Source of the DNA: Rhodococcus gordoniae
Lineage (GTDB): Bacteria > Actinomycetota > Actinomycetes > Mycobacteriales > Mycobacteriaceae
Assembly: GCF_001646655.1 (NCBI RefSeq)
Contig: NZ_LPZN01000014.1
Coordinates: 1 to 64,000, forward strand
Reading direction: 5' to 3'
Length of the DNA: 64,000 nt
Notes under the pieces: model-generated
Databases searched by the model: none
The model's input: only the letters and a program-made list of their open reading frames with translations
Told to the model about the DNA's origin: nothing
Part shown: positions 51,941 through 61,109 of the stretch, one piece after another
Position numbering within the stretch: the first letter of the stretch is position 1
Layout of the letters: each line of letters begins with the position of its first letter
Position numbers and translations under genes: made by a program

Positions 51941-52702
51941 TCAGCTGTTGCTGCGCGGCTTTCCGGTTGCGACGAACTCGTCGCGGTGCTCGTCGGCGAC
52001 GCCGGCGAGATTCAGCTCGAAGGTGAAACCCTGCTCGAGGCGGTAGCTCGTCTTGACGTCGACGGGGTCGATGCGGTTGATGGCTTCCTTCGCGCGGCGG
52101 ATGACGCGGGTGTCCTTCGCGGCGATCATCTCGGCGACCTCGCGTGCGGCAGCGTCGAGTTCGCTGCGCGGCACGACCTTGTACACCGAGCCGAAGTGCT
52201 CGAGTTGCTGCGCGGTCACGTTCTGTGCCGTGTAGTACAGGGTTCGCATCATGTGCTGGGGGACGAGGCGCGCGAGATGCGTCGCGGCTCCGAGCGCACC
52301 ACGGTCGACTTCGGGCAGACCGAAGATCGCATCGTCGGAGGCGACGATGACGTCCGCGTTGCCGACGAGGCCGATGCCGCCTCCGACGCAGAATCCGTTG
52401 ACGGCGACGATCACCGGTACTTCGCAGTCGTAGACGGCGGCGAATGCGGCAGCACATCCGTGGTTGGCGGCGATCAGGGCGTCGAACCCTTCGGTGGCCT
52501 GCATTTCCTTGATGTCCACACCTGCGTTGAAGCCCCTGCCCTCGGCACGGAGGATCACCACATGGGTGTCGAGACTGCGCCCGGCCGTGGTGACGGCCTC
52601 GGCCAGGTCGAACCAGGCCTGTGAGGGGAGAGCGTTCACGGGCGGGAAGTCGACGGTGACCGTGGTGATACCGGCGCTGTCGGAGGTCGAGGTGATGCCC
52701 AT
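51941..52702 (-). CDS. echA20: EchA20, steroid ring D hydrolase (crotonase fold)
   Basis: 253 residues. Crotonase motifs: VDFPPVNALPSQAWFDLAEA, GRGFNAGVDIKEMQATEGFD and VNGFCVGGGIGLVGNADVIV, FGLPEVDRGALGAATH. EchA20 hydrolyses the ring D ketone of the HIP-derived enoyl-CoA, opening the five-membered ring. ATG 52702 is the first gene after the KstR2-type palindrome at 52728, reading left; no strong ribosome site is visible. It starts the operon echA20-ipdA-ipdB-ipdC. Confidence 0.91.
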   Translation of the reverse strand: MGITSTSDSAGITTVTVDFPPVNALPSQAWFDLAEAVTTAGRSLDTHVVILRAEGRGFNAGVDIKEMQATEGFDALIAANHGCAAAFAAVYDCEVPVIVAVNGFCVGGGIGLVGNADVIVASDDAIFGLPEVDRGALGAATHLARLVPQHMMRTLYYTAQNVTAQQLEHFGSVYKVVPRSELDAAAREVAEMIAAKDTRVIRRAKEAINRIDPVDVKTSYRLEQGFTFELNLAGVADEHRDEFVATGKPRSNS

Positions 52703-52727
52703 GGCATGTTCCTAACGTCTGTACCGA

Positions 52728-52745
52728 ACCAAGCGATTGCTTGGT
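52728..52745. promoter_or_regulatory. KstR2 operator between echA20 and the thiolase
   Basis: ACCAAGCGATTGCTTGGT, palindromic except for one inner pair, matches the core at the fadD3/fadE30 promoter in 16 of 18 bases. It lies 25 bp before echA20 and 74 bp before the divergent thiolase gene. Confidence 0.87.
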
Positions 52746-52819
52746 AAGTTAGCACAGGATAGCCGCTTGACCCAGAGGGTCGTAAGGTCGCAGTACGACC
52801 GGAACACCGAGGAGAGAAC

Positions 52820-54037
52820 ATGCCCGAAGCAGTAATCGTGTCCGCAGTACGGTCGCCGATCGGACGAGCACGCAAGGGCTCGCTTGCGTCGATCCGTCCG
52901 GACGACCTGGCGACGCAGATGGTCGCGGCGGCGCTGGCGAAGGTTCCCGACCTCGACCCCGCCGAGATCGACGACCTCATGCTCGGCTGCGGTCAGCCCG
53001 CAGGCCAGTCCGGCTTCAACATCGCCCGCGTCGTCGCCGTCCAGCTCGGCTACGACTTCCTGCCCGGTGTCACGGTCAACCGCTACTGTTCGTCGTCACT
53101 GCAGACCACCCGCATGGCGCTGCACGCCATCAAGGCCGGCGAGGGCGACGTGTTCGTCTCGGCCGGCGTCGAGTCGGTGTCGAGCTTCGTCACCGGCAAC
53201 GCCGACGGTCTGCCGAACACGAAGAACCCGTTGTTCGACGATGCACAGGCACGCAGCGCGACGCTCGCCGAAGGCGGCGTGAAGTGGACCGACCCGCGCA
53301 GTGAGGGACTTTTGCCGGATGTCTACCTCGGCATGGGGCAGACCGCGGAGAACGTCGCGTCGTTCACCGGGATCTCCCGTGAGGACCAGGACCGCTGGGG
53401 CGTGCGCTCGCACAACCGTGCCGAGGAAGCGATCGCGAGCGGCTTCTTCGAGCGGGAGATCACCCCGGTGACCCTCGCCGACGGCACGGTCGTGTCCACC
53501 GACGACGGCCCGCGTCCGGGCACCACCTACGAGGCGGTCAGCCAGCTCAAGCCGGTCTTCCGCCCGGACGGCACCGTGACCGCCGGCAACGCGTGCCCGC
53601 TCAACGACGGTGCGGCCGCCCTGGTGATCATGTCCGACGTCAAGGCGAAGGAACTCGGGCTGACCCCGCTCGCCCGGATCGTCTCCACGGGTGTCTCGGG
53701 CCTGTCGCCGGAGATCATGGGTCTCGGGCCGATCGACGCCACCCGCAAGGCCCTCGCGAATGCGAACATGGGCATCGGCGACATCGACCTGTTCGAGATC
53801 AACGAGGCCTTCGCCGTGCAGGTGCTCGGTTCGGCGCGTGAGCTGGGTATCGACGAGGACAAGCTCAATGTCGCCGGTGGGGCGATCGCACTGGGTCATC
53901 CCTTCGGTATGACCGGTGCCCGCATCACCACGACGCTCATCAACAATCTGCGCACTCACGACAAGCAGTTCGGTGTCGAGACGATGTGTGTCGGCGGCGG
54001 TCAGGGCATGGCGATGGTGCTCGAGCGCCTGAGCTGA
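52820..54037 (+). CDS. Acetyl-CoA acetyltransferase (thiolase), KstR2-linked
   Basis: 405 residues, thiolase with complete active site: nucleophile Cys in VNRYCSSSLQTTRMAL, NEAFAVQVLG, His in GGAIALGHPFGMTGAR and second Cys in VETMCVGGGQGMAM. It is not FadA6, which is at 40730; it groups with the ~405-residue FadA-type thiolases. Divergent from echA20 and sharing the KstR2-type box, so it probably releases acetyl-CoA from a late HIP intermediate. ATG 52820 follows GAGGAGAGAAC. A 12-bp hairpin lies after the stop. Confidence 0.9.
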   Translation: MPEAVIVSAVRSPIGRARKGSLASIRPDDLATQMVAAALAKVPDLDPAEIDDLMLGCGQPAGQSGFNIARVVAVQLGYDFLPGVTVNRYCSSSLQTTRMALHAIKAGEGDVFVSAGVESVSSFVTGNADGLPNTKNPLFDDAQARSATLAEGGVKWTDPRSEGLLPDVYLGMGQTAENVASFTGISREDQDRWGVRSHNRAEEAIASGFFEREITPVTLADGTVVSTDDGPRPGTTYEAVSQLKPVFRPDGTVTAGNACPLNDGAAALVIMSDVKAKELGLTPLARIVSTGVSGLSPEIMGLGPIDATRKALANANMGIGDIDLFEINEAFAVQVLGSARELGIDEDKLNVAGGAIALGHPFGMTGARITTTLINNLRTHDKQFGVETMCVGGGQGMAMVLERLS

Positions 54038-54049
54038 CGGAAACGCCTC

Positions 54050-54083
54050 GCGGGTGGGCCGGGTCCGGTCTCGGCCCACCCGC
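54050..54083. terminator. Bidirectional hairpin terminator (thiolase / acyl-CoA synthetase)
   Basis: GCGGGTGGGCCG and its perfect complement over a 10-base loop, between the converging stop codons at 54037 and 54109. Confidence 0.8.
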
Positions 54084-54108
54084 AGCGGCAGTCAGGATTC
54101 GTAGAGGG

Positions 54109-55788
54109 TCACCAGGGTCCGTGGGTGTCCCGCCAGCGCTTGCGGATGATCTTTCCGGTGGCGTTGCGCGGCAGCAGACTGCGGGTCAGTGTCCACTGCG
54201 TCGGGACCTTGAAGTAGGCGAGATGCTCGGAAGCGAAGGTCGTCAGTTCCTCGGAGGTGACCGAGGAGCCCTCGACGAGCGCCACCACCGCGGCGACCTC
54301 CTGCCCCCATTCGGGATGGGGCACGCCGGTCACCAGGCACTCGCGGACGGCCGGGTGCTGGGCCAGCACGCGTTCGACCTCCGAGGGGTAGACGTTTTCG
54401 CCGTTCTGATGGATCAGATCCGCACGGCGGCCCACCAGGCGCAACCGGCCGTCCTCCACGAAACCGAAATCCCCTGTGCGCAACCAGCGGTCGGGGGTGA
54501 TGGCCTCCGCCGTCGCTGCTTCGTCGTCCCAGTAGCCCAACATCACGAAGGGGCTGCGGACACACACCTCGCCCACATGCCCGTCGGGCAGCCACGCGCC
54601 CGTCTGATCCCGGATCTCGAGGCTCACGGTGATGATCGGTGCGCCCACCGTGCCCGGATACTGCTCGAGTTCCGCGGCGGAGGCCACCGCGATCGAGGTA
54701 CTGCATTCGGTGATGGTGTAGCTGTCGACCATCGCTTGCCGGCCGAACGGAAGCCGTTCGCGCAGCTGCTGTTTGAACTCGGGGGTCAGCGGCTCCGACG
54801 ACAGGGTGAACCGCGTGAGGGAGGTGAGGTCGTATCCGTCGAGGTCCTCGTCCTCGAGCATTCGTGCCGCCATCGACGGCACGGCCATCCAGTGGGTGAC
54901 CTGCTCGGACTCGATGAGTTCGAGGACGGGGCGTACTCCGAACCACCCCTGGTTCATCACCACGGTGCTGCCGGTGGCCAGGCGGGGCACGATCGTGTTG
55001 TGCAGGCTCGTGATGTGGAACAGCGAGGATGTCAGCAGATACCGGGCATCCGACGGCGTGGCCCGGGTGTAGGTGCCGCCGGTCCAGATCGTCGTGATCG
55101 CGTCGAGGTACCGGTGGTAGTCGACCACCGCCAGCAGATTGCGCTGGGAGTGCAGCGCACCCTTCGGATCACCACTCGTGCCGGAGGTGTACAGGAGGAC
55201 GGCCGGATCGTCCTCGGCGACCCGCGGGGGAGGCGGTTGCGCGCCGTCGAATTCGGCGATGAGGCGCGGCAGGTCCTCCTCGATCGACAGCACCACGGTC
55301 CGTGCGCGGTCGATGCCGGCCACGGCGGCAGCGCGGGGACCGTCGACGAAGAGCACCCGGGGCCGGGAGTGGTGGATACCGAACTCGAGTTCCGGCTGCA
55401 CCCACCAGGCGTTCAGGCCCACCGAGATCGCGCCGAGAGCCTGCGTCGCCCAGAACGCGGTGATCCATTCGATCCGGTTCGCCGACAGGATCGCCACGCG
55501 GTCGCCCGTCCGCACCCCGTATCGCTCGTGCAGTGCAGCCGCGAGGGCGTAGGACATGCGCGCATTCTCGGCGAACGTGATGCGCCGATCGGACGTGACC
55601 AGGTACTCGCGGTCGTCCCAGACGAGGGACTGGGAGAGCAGATCCGCGACGGCGAGATCGCGCTTGCGCATGACGGGCATCTCGGTACCCAGGACGTCCT
55701 GTACCGCGATTTCGAACTCGCCGCCCGGACCGGTCAGTCGCGACACGAGCTGATCGACGTAGTGGGAGGGATCGGAGGGGATGGTCAT
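54109..55788 (-). CDS. Acyl-CoA synthetase, ANL superfamily
   Basis: 559 residues. Motifs: [18 protein letters not shown] (P loop), [15 protein letters not shown] (A5), [19 protein letters not shown] (A7), [20 protein letters not shown] (A8) and the catalytic Lys in [13 protein letters not shown]. It links a carboxylic acid to CoA with ATP; the substrate may be a steroid or its side-chain acid, judged only by the neighbours (MaoC hydratase, FadD17-like ligase, second KshA). ATG 55788 begins the protein-like sequence; the frame continues upstream without ribosome site. Divergent from the MaoC gene with 237 bp between; no KstR or KstR2 box is seen there. Confidence 0.88.
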   Translation of the reverse strand: MTIPSDPSHYVDQLVSRLTGPGGEFEIAVQDVLGTEMPVMRKRDLAVADLLSQSLVWDDREYLVTSDRRITFAENARMSYALAAALHERYGVRTGDRVAILSANRIEWITAFWATQALGAISVGLNAWWVQPELEFGIHHSRPRVLFVDGPRAAAVAGIDRARTVVLSIEEDLPRLIAEFDGAQPPPPRVAEDDPAVLLYTSGTSGDPKGALHSQRNLLAVVDYHRYLDAITTIWTGGTYTRATPSDARYLLTSSLFHITSLHNTIVPRLATGSTVVMNQGWFGVRPVLELIESEQVTHWMAVPSMAARMLEDEDLDGYDLTSLTRFTLSSEPLTPEFKQQLRERLPFGRQAMVDSYTITECSTSIAVASAAELEQYPGTVGAPIITVSLEIRDQTGAWLPDGHVGEVCVRSPFVMLGYWDDEAATAEAITPDRWLRTGDFGFVEDGRLRLVGRRADLIHQNGENVYPSEVERVLAQHPAVRECLVTGVPHPEWGQEVAAVVALVEGSSVTSEELTTFASEHLAYFKVPTQWTLTRSLLPRNATGKIIRKRWRDTHGPW

Positions 55789-56025
55789 CGCTCGAATCCC
55801 ATCTGTTCCCCTGCACGCTTCACGAACGTCCCCTCCTCCATCCAGTGCGTACCGCCAGAATCTCACGGCCGGTCACCCCGGCTTCGAATGTACCGGTGAG
55901 TGGGACGGGCGGTGACGGGCACCACCTGTCTCTTTAGCCTGTGACCTGGGCGTCTGTGGGAAGCGAGGTCCTGTCTCGGTCGGGCCGCCGCCCGGCGCCC
56001 TCTGTGAGAAAGGACTTCCATCCGC

Positions 56026-56838
56026 ATGACCGCAACGACCGCGTCGTCGCCCGCGCAGTGGGGCGGCCACGATCTGGGCACCCGCACGATCGGTTACGAC
56101 GAACGGGACGCGATCCTGTACGCGCTTGCCGTGGGGGCCGGCGCGACCGACCTCGACCTCGTGTTCGAGGACCGGTTGCGGGTACTGCCGACCTTCGCGC
56201 TGACCCTCGCCCAGTGGGCGCCGGATGCGCTCGGTGCGCTCGGCGCATTCGACACGAGCACCGCGCTCCACGGTTCCCAGAGTCTCGAGGTTCGCGCGCC
56301 GTTGCCGCGATCAGGGCAGATCACGATGTCCGCGCGCGTGGGGGAGGTCTGGGACAAGGGCCGGGCGGCCGTCTTCGAGGTCGTCGTGGAGAGCGACTTC
56401 TTCGTCGCGACGTGGTCGTTGTTCGCGCCCGGAGCGGGCGGCTTCGGCGGCGAACGCGGGCCGTCGGCACCGGCGGCGCCGGAGGGTGACGCCGACCTCG
56501 TCGGCACCCTCGTGACCAGCCCGGATCAGGCCGTTCTCTATCGGCTGACCGGTGACCGGCACCACATCCACATCGATCCCGACGCCGCGGCGCGGATCGG
56601 GCAGCCCCGCCCCATCCTGCACGGACTGTGCACGCTGGCCGCCGCGACGTTGCCGCTCGCACGCATGCTCGGGGTCCACCCCGCCGACCTCACGACGTTG
56701 TTCGGCCGGTTCGCGGCCCCCGTCTTCCCCGGCGACACCGCGCAGGTGCGCGCCTGGGGTGACGCCGCGGACGCCCGGTTCGACGTCGTCACGGAGACCG
56801 GTTCCGTCCTGTCCGGCGGTCGCGCCGTATTCGCTTGA
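56026..56838 (+). CDS. MaoC-type hydratase, paralogue of ChsH3/Hsd4B
   Basis: 270 residues, two hot-dog repeats. It shares with the protein at 13055 the stretch GGFGGERGPS and PILHGLCT. The hydratase-2 motif reads YRLTGDRHHIHIDPDAAA: the catalytic Asp and His are kept but the usual Asn-Pro (GDRNPLH in the paralogue) is replaced by His-His. It should hydrate a bulky enoyl-CoA, perhaps of another steroid side chain. ATG 56026 follows GAGAAAGGA. Its stop is 26 bp before the start of the FadD17-like ligase, so the two form an operon. Confidence 0.85.
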   Translation: MTATTASSPAQWGGHDLGTRTIGYDERDAILYALAVGAGATDLDLVFEDRLRVLPTFALTLAQWAPDALGALGAFDTSTALHGSQSLEVRAPLPRSGQITMSARVGEVWDKGRAAVFEVVVESDFFVATWSLFAPGAGGFGGERGPSAPAAPEGDADLVGTLVTSPDQAVLYRLTGDRHHIHIDPDAAARIGQPRPILHGLCTLAAATLPLARMLGVHPADLTTLFGRFAAPVFPGDTAQVRAWGDAADARFDVVTETGSVLSGGRAVFA

Positions 56839-56864
56839 TTGCCACAACCGTCTGGAGGAAAGAC

Positions 56865-58544
56865 TTGGACACGTTCGCAGAAGTAGTGCGCGCTCGTCAC
56901 GGTGACCCGAAGGTGGGGTTGCGTTTCGAGGACCGGCAGTGGACCTGGGACGAGGTGGTGCAGGAGAGCTCGGATCGTGCCGCCGCGCTCATCGCGACCG
57001 TGCCTGCTCCCGCAGATCGGCAGCGCCACATCGGGGTGCTGCTCGAGAACGTCCCCGACTTCGTCTTCTGGATCGGCGCCGGCGCGATGGCCGGGGCGGC
57101 AGTCGTGGGCATCAACGCCAGCCGTAGCGGCCCGGAGATCGCCCGGGACATCCGGCACGCGGATATCGACCTGGTGATCACCGAATCCCGGCTCGCGCAC
57201 CTGCTCGAAGGCGTCGATCACGGTCTCGCCGACGACAGGATCTACGACATCGACGACGCGCGGTACGGGCAGTTCCTCGAGCCGTTCCGCGGTGCAGACC
57301 TGCCGGAGGCGATCCCGTCCGCCGACGACATCGCGCTGCTGCTGTTCAGTTCCGGGTCCACCGGTGCGCCGAAGGCCGTCATCGTCGGGCAGGGACGATT
57401 GGCCCGCCTTCTCGGGCCGCTCACCGAGCGTGTGCGCATGCGCGAGGATTCGGTCGCCTATCTGTGCATGCCGCTCTTCCACGGCAACGCGGTCATGCTC
57501 AACCTCGGCACGGCCATGCGGGCCGGCGCGACCGTCTGCCTCATCCGGAAGTTCTCCGCAAGCCGGTTCTCCGACGACATCCACCGCTACGGCGCCACCT
57601 TCGTCAACTACGTGGGACGGGCACTGTCGTATGTCCTGAGCCGTCCCGAAGACCCCCGCGACCGCACGAGCACCCTGGAATTGGCGTTCGGCACCGAGGC
57701 GTCCGAGGCCGACGTGGCCCGCTTCTCCGAACGTTTCGGGTGCACGGTCGTCGAAGGCTACGGCATGAGCGAGGGGGTCTTCCGCATCAACCGCACCCCG
57801 GACACCCCGGCCGGTTCGCTCGGAGTCGCCGTCGGTGACGTCGACGTCCGCATTCTCGACGAGGCCACGGGCAAGGAATGTCCCCGCGCACGCTTCGACG
57901 AGTCGGGTCGTCTCCTCAACAGTGAGGCCGTCGGCCAGATCGTCGCCTGCAACACCGCACACACCTTCGAGGGCTACTACAAGAACCCCGAGGCGATGGC
58001 CGACCGGATCAAGGGGAACGACTTCTGGTCGGGAGACCTCGGATACCGCGACGAGAACGACTTCTTCTACTTCGCGGGCAGATCCTCCGACTGGCTCCGT
58101 GTCGACAGCGAGAACTTCTCCGCCGCCCCCGTCGAACGAATCGTTCTCCGGGTTCCGGGCATCCTGTCCGCCCCGGTCTTCGCCGTGCCCGATCCGACCA
58201 CCGGGGATCAGGTCATGTGCGCCGTCGAACTCGATCCCGGCGCGGAGTTCGATCCGGCGGTGTTCGGGGCCGTCCTCGCCGAGCAGCCCGACATGGGTGA
58301 CAAGTGGTGGCCGCGGTTCGTGCGCGTCACCGCACAGATCCCGCTGACGGGGAGCAACAAGGTGAACAAGGCACCGCTGCGGGCGGTGGCGTGGAACACC
58401 ACCGATCCGGTCTACGTGCGTGTCGGACGGACGCCGGAGTACGTTCTGCTCGACGACGAGGCGCGAGCGCGCATCGAGCAGGAGTTCGTCGCCAACGGCC
58501 GGGCGGCCCTGTTGCCGACCGCGGAGCCCGCTACGGTCGCGTGA
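56865..58544 (+). CDS. FadD17-like acyl-CoA synthetase
   Basis: 559 residues, ANL ligase of the subgroup with FadD17 and bile-acid CoA ligases: HIGVLLENVPDFVFWIGAGA and VVGINASRSGPEIARDI near the N-terminus, LLFSSGSTGAPKAVIVGQ (P loop), YGMSEGVFRINR (A5), SGDLGYRDENDFFYFAGR (A7), SSDWLRVDSENFSAAPVE (A8) and Lys in TGSNKVNKAPL. Such enzymes activate short steroid side-chain carboxylates. The TTG at 56865 is chosen because GGAGGAA lies 5-6 bases before it; the frame is open to the preceding gene without a better site. Part of an operon with the MaoC hydratase. Confidence 0.87.
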   Translation: MDTFAEVVRARHGDPKVGLRFEDRQWTWDEVVQESSDRAAALIATVPAPADRQRHIGVLLENVPDFVFWIGAGAMAGAAVVGINASRSGPEIARDIRHADIDLVITESRLAHLLEGVDHGLADDRIYDIDDARYGQFLEPFRGADLPEAIPSADDIALLLFSSGSTGAPKAVIVGQGRLARLLGPLTERVRMREDSVAYLCMPLFHGNAVMLNLGTAMRAGATVCLIRKFSASRFSDDIHRYGATFVNYVGRALSYVLSRPEDPRDRTSTLELAFGTEASEADVARFSERFGCTVVEGYGMSEGVFRINRTPDTPAGSLGVAVGDVDVRILDEATGKECPRARFDESGRLLNSEAVGQIVACNTAHTFEGYYKNPEAMADRIKGNDFWSGDLGYRDENDFFYFAGRSSDWLRVDSENFSAAPVERIVLRVPGILSAPVFAVPDPTTGDQVMCAVELDPGAEFDPAVFGAVLAEQPDMGDKWWPRFVRVTAQIPLTGSNKVNKAPLRAVAWNTTDPVYVRVGRTPEYVLLDDEARARIEQEFVANGRAALLPTAEPATVA

Positions 58545-58606
58545 TCGCAGGGGCCTTCGTTTCCGGCACCGGCGGAGGTCTCGACCAGTGAGATGCCCTC
58601 ATCAGG

Positions 58607-58622
58607 GGTGATTCCGATCACC
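58607..58622. promoter_or_regulatory. Palindrome before the second kshA
   Basis: GGTGATTCCGATCACC, a 6+4+6 inverted repeat, 85 bp before the kshA paralogue and ~14 bp before a TATAGC stretch that may be a -10 box. It resembles neither the KstR nor the KstR2 motif and may be the operator of a different regulator. Confidence 0.45.
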
Positions 58623-58707
58623 TAGCGTGCAGGTCGTATAGCGACGGAACGCTTCATCGGACTCCGCCGCCTGAACCCCAACGCTTCCCTTCCTCCCGAA
58701 AGGACGG

Positions 58708-59907
58708 ATGACCGTGAGCCTCGGCACTTCCGAACAATCCGAGATCCGTGAGATCGTCGCCGGGTCGACTCCCGCCCGCTTCGCCCGGGGCTGGCACTGC
58801 CTGGGTCTGTCGAAGGACTTCAAGGACGGCAAGCCTCACTCGGTCGAGGCCTTCGGCACCAAGCTCGTGGTGTGGGCCGACAGCAACGACGAGATCAAGA
58901 TCCTCGACGCGTACTGCCGGCACATGGGCGGGGACCTCAGCCGGGGCACCGTCAAGGGCGACGAGATCGCGTGTCCCTTCCACGATTGGCGCTGGGGCGG
59001 CAACGGTCGCTGCAAGAACATCCCGTATGCGCGGCGAGTTCCTCCGATCGCGAAGACCCGCGCATGGCACACCCTCGACCAGGACGGCATGCTCTTCGTG
59101 TGGCACGACCCGCAGGGGAACCCGCCGCCGGCCGACGTGACCATCCCGCGCATCGAAGGTGCGACGAGCGACGAGTGGACCGACTGGGTCTGGTACACCA
59201 CCGAGGTCGACACGAACTGCCGTGAGATCATCGACAACATCGTCGACATGGCGCACTTCTTCTATGTGCACTACTCCTTCCCGACGTACTTCAAGAACGT
59301 CTTCGAAGGACAGGTGGCGAGCCAGTTCATGCGCGGTCAGGCCCGGGAAGATGCCCGTCCGCATGCGGCCGGACAGCCGAAGATGCTGGGCAGCCGCTCG
59401 GATGCGAGCTATTTCGGACCGTCCTTCATGATCGACGACCTCGTCTACCAGTACGAGGGGTATGACGTCGAGTCGGTTCTGATCAACTGCCACTATCCGG
59501 TCTCCCAGGACAAGTTCGTGCTGATGTACGGCATGATCGTCAAGAAGTCCGACCGTCTCGAAGGCGAGCAGGCCTTGCAGACCGCTCAGCAGTTCGGGAC
59601 CTTCATCGCCAAGGGCTTCGAGCAGGACATCGAGATCTGGCGGAACAAGACGCGCATCGACAACCCGCTCCTGTGCGAGGAGGACGGCCCCGTCTACCAG
59701 TTGCGTCGCTGGTACGAGCAGTTCTATGTGGACGTCGAGGACGTCAAGCCGGAAATGACCGACCGCTTCGAATTCGAGATGGACACCACCCGTCCGGTGG
59801 CGGCCTGGATGAAGGAGGTCGAGGAGAACATCGCTCGCAAGACCGCCCTCGACGGAGCCGGCGCTGCCGAACAGGCCGGCGCGCAGCAGTCCACCACCGC
59901 GGACTAG
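58708..59907 (+). CDS. kshA: Second 3-ketosteroid 9-alpha-hydroxylase oxygenase (KshA paralogue)
   Basis: 399 residues. Rieske motifs CRHMGG and CPFHDWRWGG, iron site IDNIVDMAHFFYVHYSFP, and the C-terminal NPLLCEEDGPVYQLRRWYEQ shared with the copy at 16211. The N-terminal half is almost the same, the middle (residues ~200-240, with AREDARPHAAGQP) differs, which is the region that shapes substrate choice in KshA enzymes. Rhodococci often have several KshA paralogues for different steroids. ATG 58708 follows GAAAGGA. It is followed 11 bp later by a homologue of the small cysteine protein. The electron partner KshB is encoded nearby at 61110. Confidence 0.92.
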   Translation: MTVSLGTSEQSEIREIVAGSTPARFARGWHCLGLSKDFKDGKPHSVEAFGTKLVVWADSNDEIKILDAYCRHMGGDLSRGTVKGDEIACPFHDWRWGGNGRCKNIPYARRVPPIAKTRAWHTLDQDGMLFVWHDPQGNPPPADVTIPRIEGATSDEWTDWVWYTTEVDTNCREIIDNIVDMAHFFYVHYSFPTYFKNVFEGQVASQFMRGQAREDARPHAAGQPKMLGSRSDASYFGPSFMIDDLVYQYEGYDVESVLINCHYPVSQDKFVLMYGMIVKKSDRLEGEQALQTAQQFGTFIAKGFEQDIEIWRNKTRIDNPLLCEEDGPVYQLRRWYEQFYVDVEDVKPEMTDRFEFEMDTTRPVAAWMKEVEENIARKTALDGAGAAEQAGAQQSTTAD

Positions 59908-59918
59908 GAGCGGAGAAC

Positions 59919-60188
59919 ATGCAGAACCGGATGGAGCCGTTGCGGTGCGGCGAATGCGCCGCGCAGGTGCTGGTCCAGAAGAACAGCTGGGAGCACACGT
60001 CCATCCAGTGGAACGCCGACGCGCGCCGTCGTTGTCCTGTCGTTCAGGACGACGACGGTCGCGACGGCCGCCCCGGTGCGCCCCGGATGTCGTGTCCGCA
60101 TCTGGATGCGGCGATCACCCGGGCGGCCACCGCGGGCGTCATCGAGGTGTTCGACGACACCCCGATCAAACCTCCCATCGTGCACTGA
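59919..60188 (+). CDS. Small KshA-linked four-cysteine protein (copy 2)
   Basis: 89 residues, homologous to the protein at 15846. Conserved pattern: RCGECAAQVLVQKNSWEHTS, then IQWNADARRRCPVV and SCPHLDAAITRA; copy 1 has RCRECGTCVLVRKSSLSHTS, VQW, VCPTF and GCPQLGASIDRA. The four shared Cys (C-x2-C, CP, CP) fit a metal site. The copy lacks the first ~40 residues of copy 1, so the Cys core is the functional unit. ATG 59919 has GGAGCGGAG upstream and follows kshA by 11 bp. Function unknown. Confidence 0.83.
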   Translation: MQNRMEPLRCGECAAQVLVQKNSWEHTSIQWNADARRRCPVVQDDDGRDGRPGAPRMSCPHLDAAITRAATAGVIEVFDDTPIKPPIVH

Positions 60189-60240
60189 CGTCCACGCACC
60201 GAACTCTCGTTTTCCGACTACTTCCCGTAAGGACCCGATC

Positions 60241-61044
60241 ATGACCGAACGTCTCGACCTCGATCGCTCGCACTACGGCCCGTGGGCCGTCATCGCCGGC
60301 GGATCCGAAGGTGTCGGTGCGGCGTTCGCCGACGAACTGAGCCGCGCGGGATTCGATCTCGTGCTCATCGCCCGTAAGCCGGGGCCTCTCGAGGAGACGG
60401 CGGACAAGGCGCGCAGCAACGGCGTGCAGGTGCGCACCCTCGCGCTGGACCTCCTCGACGACGACGCGGTGGACCAGATCCGCCGGGCGACCGAGGACAT
60501 CGAGGTCGGGCTGTTCATCTTCAACGCCGGCGCCAACAGCTACGGCCACGAGTTCGTCACCGGTGATATCGACGGATTCCGCGGTGTGATCGAACTCAAC
60601 GTCCACCGTCAGGTCGAGTTGTCGCATCTGTTCGGTGGGCCGATGAAGGAACGCGGTCGCGGTGGCATCATGCTGCTCGGATCGCTCTCCGGGTACATGG
60701 GAGCCGAGCATCAGAGCATCTACGCGGCATCGAAGGCGTTCAGCCGCGTCTTCGCCGAGAGCCTGTGGCTCGAACTCGCGCCGCACGGTGTGCACGTCGT
60801 CGAACTCGTCCTCGGCGTGACCCGTACGCCCGCGATGGTGCGCGCGGGTCTGAACTTCGACATTCCCGGGATGCTCGTCGCCGAGCCGGAGGATGTCGCG
60901 CGCGAGGGCCTCGAACACCTCCAGGACGGTCCCGTATGGGTCGCGGGCGGCAACTACGAGGCCGCGGTCAAGCGCAGCGGGTTCCCTCGCGACAAGCTCG
61001 TCCACGGTGCCGCGGCGGCGATGCGGGCACTGCTCAATCGCTGA
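60241..61044 (+). CDS. Short-chain dehydrogenase
   Basis: 267 residues, classical SDR: VIAGGSEGVGAAFADELSRA (TGxxxGIG variant), NAGANSYGHEF, Ser in LLGSLSGYMGAEH and YAASKAFSRVF (Tyr-x3-Lys). The end contains PVWVAGGNYEAAVKRSGFPR, seen in SDRs encoded in steroid and terpene clusters. A hydroxysteroid dehydrogenase role is inferred from its place behind the second kshA. ATG 60241 follows CGTAAGGACCCGATC. A hairpin shared with kshB follows. Confidence 0.86.
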   Translation: MTERLDLDRSHYGPWAVIAGGSEGVGAAFADELSRAGFDLVLIARKPGPLEETADKARSNGVQVRTLALDLLDDDAVDQIRRATEDIEVGLFIFNAGANSYGHEFVTGDIDGFRGVIELNVHRQVELSHLFGGPMKERGRGGIMLLGSLSGYMGAEHQSIYAASKAFSRVFAESLWLELAPHGVHVVELVLGVTRTPAMVRAGLNFDIPGMLVAEPEDVAREGLEHLQDGPVWVAGGNYEAAVKRSGFPRDKLVHGAAAAMRALLNR

Positions 61045-61057
61045 TCCACCCCATACG

Positions 61058-61095
61058 GATCGTCCCCGGGTGCCTCACGGCATCCGGGGACGATC
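61058..61095. terminator. Bidirectional hairpin terminator (SDR / kshB)
   Basis: GATCGTCCCCGGGTGCC pairs with GGCATCCGGGGACGATC with one G-T pair over a 4-base loop, between converging stop codons. Confidence 0.82.
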
Positions 61096-61109
61096 TCGTT
61101 GTGGGGGAC

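Noticed and set aside
52820-54037. Calling this thiolase FadA5 or FadA6
   Set aside because: FadA6 is clearly the gene at 40730 next to kstR2, and the sequence around the active-site Cys (NRYCSSSLQ) differs from FadA5 as I recall it.
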